A stretch of DNA of 64,000 nucleotides from Torreya grandis (taxonomy: Eukaryota; Streptophyta; Pinopsida; Cupressales; Taxaceae), in the NCBI GenBank assembly GCA_037957365.1, contig JARHVA010002685.1, forward strand, positions 2,106,001 to 2,170,000, in the 5' to 3' direction. A program made the position numbers and the translations under genes. Shown in pieces: positions 1-12,273 of the stretch (position 1 is the first letter of the stretch; every line of letters starts with the position of its first letter). Below the pieces are notes generated by a model. The model made no database searches and had not been told where the DNA came from. It saw only the letters and a program-made list of their open reading frames with translations.

Positions 1-3000
1 ATAAACATATCTAGAAAAATAGACTAAAATGGATGATTTAGAGGTTGAAATTTATTGTATAGGACTGGGATAGTATAAAAAATCTAGATTTGACCTTAAT
101 TTTGTGAAAGGATAGGACCACTATAATAAGACACCCTAGTGTTAATTGCTATAGTCATTTTCTACCACTATTATCCTAAAGGTTTGAGATTTTTGGGTTT
201 TGTCCATTGTCTTAGTGTAAACTTGTGTATGAAATTTTAAAGGCCAAATGTCAATAGATATTACTATATCTCCATTTAAATATCCAAACCCTATGTATAT
301 ATACACACAAAAAATAACAAATACATAAAAATTATAAGGGAAAAAATTGGGTTAGGGGAAGTATGATCACATAATCTACACCCCTACTATGTTGATCACT
401 GCCTACATTAACCCTCAATGCTAGGGTCTTAGATCAAATGTAATTCTCCTTTAGGGAAAATTAATAATCAATGTACATGATAAATTCAAGAATGAACTTT
501 TTCCTAGTCCCTTCTTTGATCAAGAATGCAAGTCTATGTGCGATATAGAGTGTTGAGCTATACTATTAACTTATTTTTATTATGTAATGTGCTAAAGTAG
601 TGTTTCATATATAAAATGCCTTATGTAGTAATTTATATAAGAAACTATTTGTTTTGAATTTGGGAACTTTATTTTCATTTGGTTGACATTGGAAAAATTA
701 AAGATGAATCTAAGAAAGGGGTTAGGACTCATTAAGTGAGGGAAACTAACCATTGAAGCTCAAAATGACCTTGGATAGGAGCACTAAAAATGGACACCCA
801 AGGGTCTCACATTATATTCCAATCCCAATGCTCCTATCATATATTCTTGAGACATAGGGGGATGGAATAAACATGTGAAATATGACTTGGTTGCGGTGGA
901 ATGAGATTTCATAAGTCTACGCATGACTGGTAATAAGCAAAAAGGTGACTCAAGCATGAAACAAGACCAAGATGAATAAAATGAAATAAATGGCTAAATT
1001 TGAACAAGGCTCATATTATATACTGATATTCTTCTATGAAAGGTCCATGAAAAGACATGATATGTGTGGTTTCTTGACCAATTTAGGGTGTATATGGAGA
1101 CCTAATTACATTAGGTTTATCCTCTTAATGCCAAAACTTGATCCTCTTATGCTCAAATTTCTTTATCCAAGAATTTAAAAAAATTAAAACACTTTTTAAA
1201 TTACCTATATTTACCTCCTCCATGATTGGTTAGACTTATACCCTTTTCTCATATCATGAAAGCTCTTTCAAGACAAACTATCTTATTAGGCCTATGTACC
1301 TCAAAAGTTTATCTTACAAAAATGAAGCTTAAACACCCTTAAGAATTGAAATATAACAAAAAAAACATTTATATAGATTATCCATGACCTCAATTTCAGC
1401 ACCAAATTCTTGGAACACTTTCACTCAGGAGGTAAAGGCTTAAAAACATCTTTACAACTCAATCACTCAGAACTACCAATTTACCCTAAAGACTAGTCAT
1501 GGTGACTTAGAGCTCTAACACCTGTGTATATACTTTCCATGACTCTTAATGAATGTATATGGTCATATTATATCTACATACCATACTCATATAGAAATAT
1601 ATTATGGTATAATGTAAAATATTGGTCTTATAAACTAATTTCTTGACCTTATATCACACAGTCTTATATGAATCAAATAGGTCAGAGCAACTTTATTGCC
1701 ATATTTATTGACTTCCAAAAATTATTACAATAATTAACATGACTTAAAATTTATAAATAAACTCTTCATTTACTTTTATTCATCAATATGACATACATGT
1801 ACCCTCAAATCCATCTTCTCATCTATGCCTAGGCTTTTCACTATTCACACCATTAGGTCTGTCTACGACTGGCTAACTTGGATTACCAACATAGCACACT
1901 TTAAGGCTAAAACCTTTATATAAATCATAATTTAAATGTATTATGAGTCTATATATTCTTCTTCTTCCATTGATTTACATTTCTTGAAAAAGGTAACTTT
2001 TCATAGCTATAATAACTTCTTGACAAATCATCTTATATCTGTGCATTTTCTCTCTCATCTGACTAACCACCACCATTTGAAGGTACATGGAAGATTTGAA
2101 TACATGATATAATATATTTATATTAATTTGAATCAATTATAATATTATTTTAATAATATCTTTCACATTGGATTCTTATTAGGGTTTTAGGGAGGTTTAA
2201 CACAAGTTTTGGTGTTAATGATTATTCATAAAAGACTTACCTTGAGATATTATATATGTCCCTTACCCATCTCTCCTTAATATATAAAGTTCCCATGTAG
2301 AGGTTACACATGCCAAAGGACATCTGAAAGTGCTTCTCGGGTCTTGAGACCTCATTTTATGAATTTGAGAAGGCCTAAAATAGTATGTCATTGAATTTTA
2401 TTCAAACCATGACCTCAAACTTTGTGAACATTCCTAAAAAAACTTATAAAACATTTATGAATGCTCACATATGAATACTTACCTTAAAATCTGATCTCCA
2501 TATCTCATTAAGACATGTAGTGTCTAAGAGAGGTCTAGGTAAGGACCAAGACTGAAGGTCCTACCTCTATAGGCTCACCTTGAAACTCTCATTAATGCTT
2601 AAATGCCTCTCATACATGCTCAAAAAATTCCATATAGCATTAATATGATTATGTTCATCCATTTTAATTCACATACCACTTCATGTCATGACTAGTCTCA
2701 TGACAAGGTTTCCTATGTATGTTATCATCAATGACCTATTCCTTCATACAAACATAATACATTAGTTGCCTTAAAATTCTCTTTTAGTTTCCTTACAATT
2801 ATCTCTTTATCTTTATCTCATGTTATCATTCTCTCAAGACAACACTCTCCTATGCATATTGTCACATCATACACTTCCATACTAGGCTTAGTCACATTTG
2901 ACATCATCCTTCACAAGGTTCACTTTTGACATCAATAATAATGCTCAACAACACCAACCAAACTTAAAATATAGCCACTTGATAAAAAAGGTAAGTCAAA

Positions 3001-5400
3001 AAAAGGAGATGATGGTATAATAGACAATTGAATAATTAATATAGGTTGAAGAAAGGTTTAAGGTAAGGTTGATTTAGTGATATAACCATTCTTTGGATAG
3101 TCTCTTTCCTTTATTGGCCCTTTTTATACTCCTACACACTCAATGCACACATAAAATTCCTCTAACCTAATAATTGAAACTAAAACATTTAAACAAATTA
3201 ACACTCAGTTTATATAAGCAATGGCCAATCATCTAAGGAATACAAACATTCAAATAGACAAATTCATATAACCTTATACACATGTAATTGCCCATATATA
3301 TGTTTATGATCACTGATCCAACATCATTTGAGTCAATTTATCTCATAGACATAATCATATTAATAATTTAAACATCACATAAAGGAAATGCAATCATTAT
3401 TTTTTCATAAAAATTCAAAACATGATTGATAATAGGTCTTTCTCATGGTTCCCAACAAATGATAAGTCTTTAATAAAATCCTTACATGCCTCAACGAGAC
3501 ATGACTAATAACATAAATCCATAATCAAAATTAGATTGACCATAATCTGATAGGCATCAATGTCAAAGATGAGCATTATGAAAAATATGGCCTTATAATT
3601 TGGGCCTACTAGTACTACAAATATTTCATTTTTATCATAATTGAAGGGGTTCACACAACTCCACATAAATTTCTATATTACATGTTAGACAAGTTGTAAG
3701 AATAATATTTTATTTATGAATACATTCATTTTGTTTCAAGTCATTGCAAAAGCAATAGATATGATCCCTATCATCATTTTATTCTGAAAATTGGACATAA
3801 TGAATATAATAACTTCTTTGTTGCATAAACCATATCAATCAAAAGGCCATCCTTTAATGTTACATAGTTCCATGAGAAAAGGTAATGGGATCCCCAAGGA
3901 AGATTTCAAAGTCATGTACATGCATTGATGACAAGGATCAATATTACATATAGTCATAGATATCATGATGATGACATGTTCTAATTGAACTTTGTGGATT
4001 AAAATGATGTAATTTTAAAATTAAGGAATGTAAGACAATGGGAACCTTAGGAACACATATGGAAGGTATTAGAGGAGAGTCATAGTAAACACTTCCATTT
4101 GATGAGACACTAAGTATTGATAATAGATTAAATAATGTCATTCTAAAATATTTTCCTCTATCTTCTCAGTCTTACTCATCAAGAGTTATAGGTTCTTCAC
4201 ATGTGAAACTAATCATGTAGGGGGATAAATGTGTAAAACCCATGTTTCCATTAAAATTGACATTGAATTCCCACATATTTCACATTCAAAATAACCCCCC
4301 ATAGTAGTTAATCCATATTTTTCCACTTACATTATGCCAATATCACATGTATTTCATATTCCTATTAGGCCCATGCTTATTTTAACATCATTAGACACCT
4401 CTACATTTACTATATCTCATGTCTCTACCCTTACACTATTTTTTGTTATTACTCCTCTTAAGTAATCAAGAATGTCTATTTTTTCAAAATTTTACACAAG
4501 ACATGGTATAATATCACCTACCACTCAAATCATCCAAGAAACAAGGGCCACCACCTATACCAATAGCTAAGGGACTAGTCATATTTCAATTGTTCAGTAT
4601 ATTTACCTAGTGTCTCTATGACAAGCAACTCTCCATTTACTTTCCATTCACCTATCATCTCTACCCAAAATAATCTAATTCATGGTAATATCTCTCAAAA
4701 AATTAGTGAATCATTGAGTATGGATAATCTAATGGACCAAAATTCATGTGTTTCAGATCCACAAGCTTTAATATTAACATGCCTATTTATTTTTTTAGGG
4801 TGATAACTAGTCTCCCTAACATCATTGATCCATTTGTAAATATGACACAATACCAATTAAATGATTATTTGACCCCTTCAAACCTTGAAAAATATTTTAT
4901 AGCACCATAGGCTCCACTATCTACTTCCCTTCATCTTCCACATCCATTCCACCTCCTCACACACCAATTGTCACTTCATCTACCTTGAAAATTCCACCTT
5001 CTAGTTTTGTTGCTTATAAAACATAAAGGCCAACACAATAAGGAGACTAAATAAATTTTATAAAAATTAAATACATGAAACACTATACCTTTGAGACATG
5101 GAGATATAACAAAAAATTTAAAAGACCACTGGGAAACTACAAAGGGTCTTGACCTCTAGTTTCATGCAGGAGTGTAGCTTAGTCATATGGAAATGAAAAG
5201 AATATTTTTTCTCACTAAATATAAAGATAATTATATATTGATATAAAATTTCTTAGGATCCTCTTTTAGTATTGAGGTCCACTAATTAATTAACAAAAAA
5301 ACTAGTGGAAGGTATGAGAAGCCAAATTAGGACACTTGAGTAATAAGTGAAAACCACTTTTCCTATACACTTGATTTGAAAAATTGAAGATACCTTACCT
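1..5400. other. Gene-free, degenerate AT-rich DNA
   Basis: I see no convincing gene here. Open frames are short (about 60-65 codons) and match nothing I recognise. A TATA-like stretch (TTAATATATAAAG, near 2278) and a weakly proline-rich + strand reading near 4920-5000 suggest old transposon material. By position the right-hand part should belong to the 5' LTR of element D, whose left end I could not place because no second copy of this LTR was found in the window. Confidence 0.5.
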
Positions 5401-5436
5401 TAATTATTTCACACTTTGATACATTTAATTTAGGAC

Positions 5437-6250
5437 TTGTATAAATGTCTTACACTATACCAAAATGTAGATGCATACTTGGATAAGATAATAAAAAATG
5501 ATAAAAAATTGAGGAATATGGTTGTGGTCATAGAAAAAGGAATGTTCCCACACTTGAAGTTAATGTCATTATTTGACCTAAATTTATTAAAAAAAATTTA
5601 TACACATAAGGATTTCCTTGTAATAGTGCTTGAAATATATGAAATCCACCATTAGAGTAAAATTAAGGGAAATATTCTAACTTATTTTAAGGAGGTCAAC
5701 ATTGTCATATTGTTCACACAAGAAGGAAATAACATCATTATTTAGGAATTTAAGGTGCATTTAAATAGGGTCAAGGTATCCTTTATAATAAATTTTATAA
5801 GGGATAATATGAAGGGATATAAATTAGTTGTAAATATATCTAACCAAGTCATCGATATCATAAAAAGAGTAATTGATATCAAGGGGATGATAAATACCCC
5901 TTTGGAGTACCATGTTGAGCTTATACATGTGGAGAAGTAGTGTTTTTAACCCCTCCTATTAACATTAACAAGATAGAAAATTATTCAAAGGTTATTTGCA
6001 AGGATTTTCTAGATAAATAAGGATTAAAATGTTTAGGTGATGGTGCTTCCCAATGTTTTTTAATAGAGTGGAGAACAACTCATGCCTAGGTGGTCCCAAT
6101 TAGAGAAATCATTATGCCTTAAGATGTTGTGCCCAATCTCTTGTAGTTTTTTGTTTCTCCTTATTATCAATATTATTATAAAAACCTCTTTCATTATGGT
6201 GGTAATTGACTTTTATCCTTTGATGAGGTGTCTTAGCCTATGTTGGAAAT
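5437..6250 (+). pseudogene. Weak coding trace of unknown origin
   Basis: Two short + strand open frames (5437-5655, 72 codons; 5755-5940, 61 codons) lie close together, and reading continues with shifts to about 6250. The residue mix looks more protein-like than the surrounding DNA, but I recognise no domain or motif. It ends about 0.8 kb before the inferred end of the 5' LTR of element D. That is broadly similar to the position of the ORF inside the LTRs of element C, but I see no sequence similarity between the two. It may be chance. Confidence 0.2.
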
Positions 6251-7028
6251 AAAAGCATATATTATAAGTATTATAAACATGAGGAAGATTTTAATGAAAG
6301 TATAGACAACTTATAAATTATTTTGAATGTTCATTATCACTTTGACATTTTAAATTTTATCAAATTTCAAAACTAATATTATAGATTCTAAATTTTTCAT
6401 GATTATGGTATGAGTTCTAACTATTTTTCATGGAATTAGTCAAGCTAAGTAAAATACTCTCATGATTGGTTTCTTAAGTTAGCTCTATAAATATAAATAT
6501 TATGGATGAATTTATTATTATTAAAAAAAAATTATGCTGATTTATTTTAAAATATTATTTATATAAAGACTATATACATCACAATCCCAACCCTTGGACT
6601 CTCTTTCATATTTTTTTCAATTTGAGTGTAGGATAAGTTGTGAAGCCATAAGTAAAGTATAATTTGATTTAAAATAAATGTATTACAAATAAATGGTATC
6701 CCAATGAGGTTTTATAATTATTATTATATTCATTACCTTCCTCACATCTTTTGTGTTTCATCTAAATTTTACTTAGTGTTTAGGCACCATTATGAATAGG
6801 CATTGTGGGTGATATTGGAAAAGATTTAAGATAAATTTGAGTTATAAATTTAGTACCAGTTTCTCTCTATGTAAATATTTAAATCATTCACCTTACTATT
6901 ATAGTATTACTATATAAGAGAGTCCTATAACTCGTACCTTGGATTATATCAAACACTACTAAAATGAGAGTAAATAATACCATTACCCTCTAAGGTGTAC
7001 ATAAACACACATAAACAAGTAAGGAAGA

Positions 7029-7050
7029 TGTAACTAGAAGGAATTCCTTT
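7029..7050 (+). promoter_or_regulatory. Candidate primer-binding site of element D
   Basis: The stretch begins TGTAACTAGAAGGAATTCC and matches TGGAACTAGAAGGAGGTCC, found in the same position on the - strand of element C just after its 5' LTR (58161 down to 58140). The similarity lasts about 22 bases and continues weakly beyond. A position directly after the LTR and the starting TGG in C fit a tRNA primer site, but I could not name the tRNA. Confidence 0.45.
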
Positions 7051-7299
7051 AAACTATTTAACATACTTTAAAATTAGTCATTAAATAGTTATTTTTCACA
7101 TGAATCAACCTAGATCTCCCTTAATACATCACTGGGTCTAGATCTTTTGTTGTTATCACCATTAGAAAAAAAATCAAAGACCTAAACATAGCATAATAAG
7201 ACCCAAACTCTCAAGGACTTATCTTAGCTCATCCACACATTTGAATCCTAGTCTATTTAGACTAATTGACTAGTTATTATGATTAACCATATCTATTTC

Positions 7300-7710
7300 T
7301 TGGGATGTTCATGATCTATCCAAAAATCTTAAGAGATACCTCCATGTTTTCACACCTAATGGAGGATTTACTTCTCAAGAGCATATAAATTCATCTAAGA
7401 GTTATTTGAGACTCTTGAATGTATACAATTAGTATATAACCTATATTTTTATCCATTTACCTTATAGGATTTTTATTGTTAATATTTCTTCAACCTTCAT
7501 AAAAACAACATTACTAGATTGAATCAATTTGCTAGCACTATTTTATCCCAGTTTAGACAATTTATTGACTCATTTTTTATACCAATAATGTTTTAACATG
7601 AGGAGGGTACCCACTGAGCCAATTAGAGTGTTCAATGATAGATTAAAAAATATGTACATATATATTGCAACATTATACATATATGATGCTTAGTTATCAT
7701 TCAAAATATA
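7300..7710 (+). pseudogene. gag: gag relic of element D
   Basis: Part of the structural capsid polyprotein of a gypsy element, which would form the particle packaging element RNA. Read with frameshifts, the segment gives HDLSKNLKRYL, then a stretch ending SQEHINSSKSYLRLLNV, then EPIRVFNDRLKNM near 7617-7660. These line up with the gag of element C: IHDLPRNLEKYLPSFNP, VEEHIRSFKGDLRLSNV and ETIRAFNARF. No zinc knuckle is seen in either. Stops and shifts make it non-functional. The protease region follows about 1.2 kb later. Identification rests on the match to C and on position before the protease, so it is fairly safe as gag, but the ends are approximate. Confidence 0.65.
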
Positions 7711-8929
7711 GACAAATTCATTTGACACTTAGATAACAACGTTCATCTATAGAGACCCACTTATCATAAGTTTATGATTGGCATATGTTAAGGACATCAA
7801 GGTAAATAAATAACTAAACCCATAATATCAAATTATCTTAGTTATCATAAACATTAACCCAAACTCCCTATCCCCTAACTTGATTCTAAATGCTAATATG
7901 AATATTCTAATGTTAAGTATTGGCATAATCATAAGCCAACTACCAGTGTGATAGATGAAACAAAATCAATCCCTATGATTTCCTAGTATTCTAAATTTAG
8001 AATAAATTATGTAGGTCTAGATCCAATATTTAGTATATATCATTAACAATGTCAAAACTATGTGACAAGGCTCTATAAAAAAAGTTAGAAACCATATAGT
8101 GAATGGTCCAGAAGCTTTGTAATCATTTCCTAGGTCTCAAGAGGAAAGTTCAGAGAGCTAGTGGGGGAAAATATAACCAAAACTTCATATACTAGAGATA
8201 TAAAATACTATTCCACCATATCTATAACAGTATAGATCTATCAGTGAACAAGCTATATGATATTAAAATTTACAAGATTATTTTGATTGAATGGTGTAGG
8301 GTGCGACATACAAGTCAACATGGAGAGTTAAAATATACTGAGTATTTTAATGTGTCTGACATATTCCAAAATTATATGGAATTATATGAGGTGGTGTCAA
8401 ACCACTAGAATTCAACCAACAATTTAAATCACCTAGTATTTATAAGTCTCCTAGCGTAGCCATGATGCTTGAGATGTTTGACTTCCCTAGTCAAGAAGAC
8501 AATGAACCTGAGGAAAGAACATATGAGATTCATGATTTTAAATAGTAATAATAATAGTTATGCATTGATAATTAGGACATAATAGCAAACCATCACAACA
8601 TCCACTCCTTTAGATAATGGTGTTACTCCGCCTTATCCAAAAGTAAACAATGATCCCCCACCCCATTATGGTAGTTACCATCATACCAATGTAAAATCAC
8701 TACCTACCATTGGTATGTTGGTTATAACATAGTTGAATATATGACATAGGTTAATTAAAATATTACATTACATGAATCAACCCAAATCATATAAAAATGT
8801 AACCTCTTATTGAAATCTTTAATTAAAAAATAGTCTAGAGCAAACAAAAGGTGATGCATACAAATATAGTTATCCACAATAACAAGGTTTAAGTTCACCC
8901 TTTACTCATTTTTATTCTATTTTATAAAA
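7711..8929 (+). other. gag C-terminal / gag-protease spacer, heavily decayed
   Basis: Lies between recognisable gag and protease of element D, so it should hold the gag C-terminus. The reading is too broken to follow and I see no zinc knuckle. A perfect 10-base inverted repeat (CATACCAATG at 8682-8691, CATTGGTATG at 8708-8717) is present and could form a small hairpin. Confidence 0.4.
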
Positions 8930-9390
8930 ACTTATAAAATTTACTAGTCAATTTGAGATCCTAGGTTAATGTCATACTATAAAGAGTCTATATAAAATCA
9001 AGTCTAACCCCAATCAAATCAGATAAGAATTTCATTTAGTTGGAAATGTCTAAAGTTAAGGTAGTTGGAAAGTTTTTGAGAATCCACATTCAATTAACAT
9101 CAAAACCTAGGGTGACAAAATTCATATACATCCAAGTGATAGAGATTATAAAAGCCTATGGAATTTTGCTAATAGATATTGGTCTAAAAATCTAAATGGA
9201 TGCTTATCTATAGAATTCTCCCAAATATGGATAACTTAGAGAGTATTTTCCAATCATATTCAAAAAGGTATAGATACTAAAATGAAACAGATGATCATAG
9301 AGTACAATACCATAAATGAAAAATTAAATGCCATGTCATCTAACATTAACAATTATACTATTTTTAATGAACCTGTAAGTAAGGAACAAG
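8930..9390 (+). pseudogene. Aspartic protease region relic of element D
   Basis: This is the region in and just after the retroviral-type aspartic protease that would cleave the polyprotein. Readable pieces are SSLTPIKSDKNF, KVKVVGKFLRIHIQLTSKPR and KAYGILL. They match, in order, pieces of the element C protease region: GLTPTKFDRVV, RVKLTGEFFNIHMQLITEPR and DAYGMIL. The catalytic D-S/T-G segment, which should lie near 8930-8990, is no longer legible, so the enzyme is dead. The first RNase H domain starts about 40 bases downstream. The call depends on collinearity with element C, where a protease-like LLDIGGFDN motif can still be read. Confidence 0.55.
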
Positions 9391-9429
9391 AAAAAAATTG
9401 ATTTAAAAGGCTTATGGTCCCTCTACTTT

Positions 9430-9800
9430 GATTGGACATATCCCAAAAAAAGGTTCAAGAGTTGATTTATTTTTGGTTATCTCACAAGGAAAATGAAACA
9501 TGGTTACATATAGGTTACAGTTACCTTGCACTAATAACATTACAAGGTATGAAGCCTTGATTGTAGCTCTATATTTTTATTTAAAACATAAGGTTTAAGA
9601 ATTTAAAGTATTTAGGAACTCATATTTAGTAATCAATCAGTTCCAAATTAAGCTTTAGTGAAAATCTCTTAAAAAAATTAAAAAATGTAGGGCTTGGTAA
9701 TTTATTGAGACATTCAATGGTTTTGACATTATCTCCACTCCTTGAGAAAGTAATGAAATCATAGATTCCTTGGTAGTATCAATTTTTAATCTCACACCCT
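9430..9800 (+). pseudogene. First RNase H domain of element D, upstream of reverse transcriptase
   Basis: RNase H removes the RNA strand of the RNA-DNA hybrid during reverse transcription. Three blocks are readable: LPCTNNITRYEALIVAL (about 9520-9571), typical of the second acidic motif (TNNxxEYEAL); EFKVFRNSYLVINQ (about 9599-9640), where the usual GDS has become RNS, losing an acid; and GFDIISTP near 9719-9742, as in the domain's C-terminal part. The arrangement resembles the archaeal-type RNase H acquired by plant Tat elements. It sits before the reverse transcriptase, and a second RNase H follows the transcriptase. Element C has the same upstream domain. Stops and the lost acid make it inactive. 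Confidence 0.75.
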
Positions 9801-10129
9801 TTAAATATTATAAGTTACATTAGTGATCAATTAAATAATCCCCCTTCCCCCAGTCTTAGATGATTCTTAAAATTTCCAAACCCTTGATGATGATTAAAAT
9901 ATTATAAAATTCATGATCAATTATTATGCTTCAAATGATGTATGCTATAAATGATAGATATAAAGATGACAACATGTATAATTATTGTGATATAAATTAA
10001 ATCATAAATTTGAGGGAAAACCAAATTATAAATGGAATGGTTTTAGTAGAGAGGTTATTTAACTTAGATAGATAAACTAAAATATAGAACTATTAGGCCA
10101 TCAATCCACTTACATAAACGTAAGATCAA
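9801..10129 (+). other. Linker between first RNase H and reverse transcriptase of element D
   Basis: No motif is readable. By position it corresponds to the linker of element C at 55086-55390. Confidence 0.4.
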
Positions 10130-11150
10130 TCAAGGAACCTCATAACATCAACATTATCCTTGATTATAGTGAGCTTGAAATGAAATATCTAAAGAAGTTA
10201 CTCATATAGTATAGATATGTGTGTGCTTAGACATATGTCATTCTAAAAATATTTGACCCAATAATTATAATAGACACCATAGTGCTCAAGTAATGGAAAA
10301 ATACTTTTAGGAAGATATAATAAGTAGTAAATCCCATCACTGAACCTTTCACTCATAAATAAGTTCAAAATTTACTCTCAACAAAAATTATTTTCCCAGT
10401 TCACCATTCTATTTGGGTGGCCAATTTAGTTCCTATCCATAACAAAAGTGAGTAAATCATACTTTTATGACTTCAAAAACTTAAATATATCCTAAACAAT
10501 AAATATTATTTACCATCTATGAATGAGGTAGTTTATATGGTTAGAAACTCTAATATGATGTCTTTTTTAGATGTATTATCAAGGTATAACCAAGTTTTAG
10601 TCAATAAAGAAGACAAGGTCAAGACCACATTCATAACTAAATGGAAAACATTTTCCTACAATATGATGCCTTTAAATTTGATGAATGTAGGATCCAATTT
10701 AAAAATAGCTATGGATATTTATTTTTAAGGTCTGATTGGTAAATGTGTAATTATTTACATGGATGTTATTCATTTTATCTAAGTGCATGCTAATTTATAT
10801 ACTTAAAAAAAGTGTTTGAGATCTGTGTAAGGTATGACATATATTTGAATCTAGATATAAGTGTTTTTGGCATCAACAAAGGTAATAATTTTAGCCACAT
10901 CATCACAAAGGAAGGAATTTCCATTACCCCTAAAACAGAAACTATAATTTTGAAATTATCATTTCCTAATAGTAAATGAAAATTTAAATCTTTCTCTGGA
11001 AAAAGGAATTTCCTATGAAAACTAATTTCTAATTTTATAGAGATTTTAAAACCCATTAATTTTATGCTCAAAAAAAAACGTAAAGGTGGAATGGACACCT
11101 CAATCCAAAAAAAATTATAATACATTAAGAATGCCATTATGTAAGGACCG
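10130..11150 (+). pseudogene. Reverse transcriptase relic of element D
   Basis: RNA-dependent DNA polymerase of a Ty3/gypsy element. From the N-terminus the reading gives a fingers region with NPITEPF and KIIFPVHHSIWVANLVPI, then LPSMNEVV, MMSFLDVLSRYNQVLV (the FLD metal-binding motif), KTTFITKWKTFSYNMMPL, LMNVG, GLIGKCVIIYMDV and finally KEFPLPLK. The order and spacing match a complete gypsy polymerase domain. The active-site box YxDD reads YMDV (10756-10767), so one catalytic aspartate is lost. A stop replaces the glutamine expected before GLIGKC; element C has a stop at the same codon. Several more stops occur in the fingers. Identification is very secure; activity is impossible. Confidence 0.9.
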
Positions 11151-11159
11151 ATCCTAATT

Positions 11160-11530
11160 AACCCCAACTTTATGAATTATTTGTACCCCTACACTTTTTT
11201 ATCTAAACATACCATAACAAATGTATTAACACAAAATATCAATGATGAGGAACATCCCATTGATTTCATGAAATTATTAGGAATTGGAACTAAAATATTA
11301 AACCCTTGATAAACATGTAAAATCCTTAGTAAAGGAGATAAAAAATTTCATACTCTACATTCTTTGCAAAAAGGTTCATGATATTATCCCTGACCATATT
11401 GAGAATCTAATGTTAGGATATAACAAAGTTGGAGAACACATGGGAAAGTGGATGGATAAGATATAGGAATATGACATGGATATTAAACTAAAAAATATTT
11501 TCAAAGGCTAGGGTCTCACTTAGCCAATCA
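11160..11530 (+). pseudogene. Second (gypsy-type) RNase H relic of element D
   Basis: Directly after the polymerase the reading continues YTFLSKHTITNVLTQ, NDEEHPIDFM, a long broken stretch containing KGDKKFHTLH, then GEHMGKWMDKI with EYDMDI. These fit the conventional RNase H tethered to gypsy polymerases: the L-S-x-H-x-I-x-x-VL-Q strand, the EHPIxFMS block, and the W-x-x-KIQEYDxxIK end. Element D therefore carries two RNase H domains, one on each side of the polymerase. Frameshifts and stops break it. Element C lacks this domain because the sequence after its polymerase is deleted. Confidence 0.7.
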
Positions 11531-11559
11531 CTGAAGTTGACCCCATAATTATTGTGATG

Positions 11560-12273
11560 CATATAAACCAAACCCAGACTATGTTTGATCAATGGTATAA
11601 TCCCATTATTCACTATCTTATATATGTAACATGTCCTCCTCAACTTAATATGTAATATAACCAAGCTCTCTAGATAGACGAATTCCATTACATGATTAAG
11701 AAAATATTTTTTTACCACATAAACTATGAAGGAATTTATTTTATGTGTGACTAGGGAAAAAGATAATGAAATTCTGGATAGATTCTATGACAAACTAGGG
11801 AGTGATCACCATTTTAGAAATACAAAAACACACAATATACTAGTATATGGATATAATTTTCCATAAATAGTCAAATAGGTTCACATCCACATCAAAATTT
11901 GCAATGAATTCCACACCTTCGTAATAAATAAATGTAGGCAAACATTACTTTGTATCCAATAGTTGAAAGAAGGCCCTTCACCCAATGGGGGATTGTTTTC
12001 ATTAGTTTTGTCAATATTAACTCCACTAAGGGACACACATTCATGGTCAAAACTAGTGATTATTTCACTATATGGATTGAATAATTAGTAACCAAAGTTA
12101 ACATAACTAGAGTAATTTATCAAGTTTATCAAATAAAATATTGCCTCAAGTTTTAGTAATCAATTTTATCTTGTTTTTGATAATAGACATGCATTCTAAT
12201 TAGTTGATTTTATTGAATGGGATTATGATAAAAAAACATCACATTTAAGTTTTATGTAATCATAAATGCATCA
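11560..12273 (+). pseudogene. Integrase relic of element D, N-terminal and core part
   Basis: Integrase inserts the DNA copy into the chromosome. The reading shows a zinc-binding-region trace (FYDKLGSDHHF, then YGYNFP), then the core: RPFTQWGIVFI at about 11971-12003, where the first catalytic aspartate is replaced by valine; SDYFTIWIE; and DNRHAF at 12179-12196, holding the second aspartate. The reading stops at 12273 because element E is inserted. The third catalytic residue is found at 19.15 kb, beyond E. Two independent stretches of the same domain in correct order on either side of E make the split convincing. Many stops; dead. Confidence 0.82.

Noticed and set aside
8682..8717. Perfect 10-base inverted repeat with a 16-base loop
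   Set aside because: Considered as a MITE or terminator, but there is no element around it; likely chance in AT-rich DNA.
10790..11167. 125-codon - strand frame, the longest in the window
   Set aside because: It is the antisense shadow of the reverse transcriptase and RNase H of element D, whose motifs are clear on the + strand.
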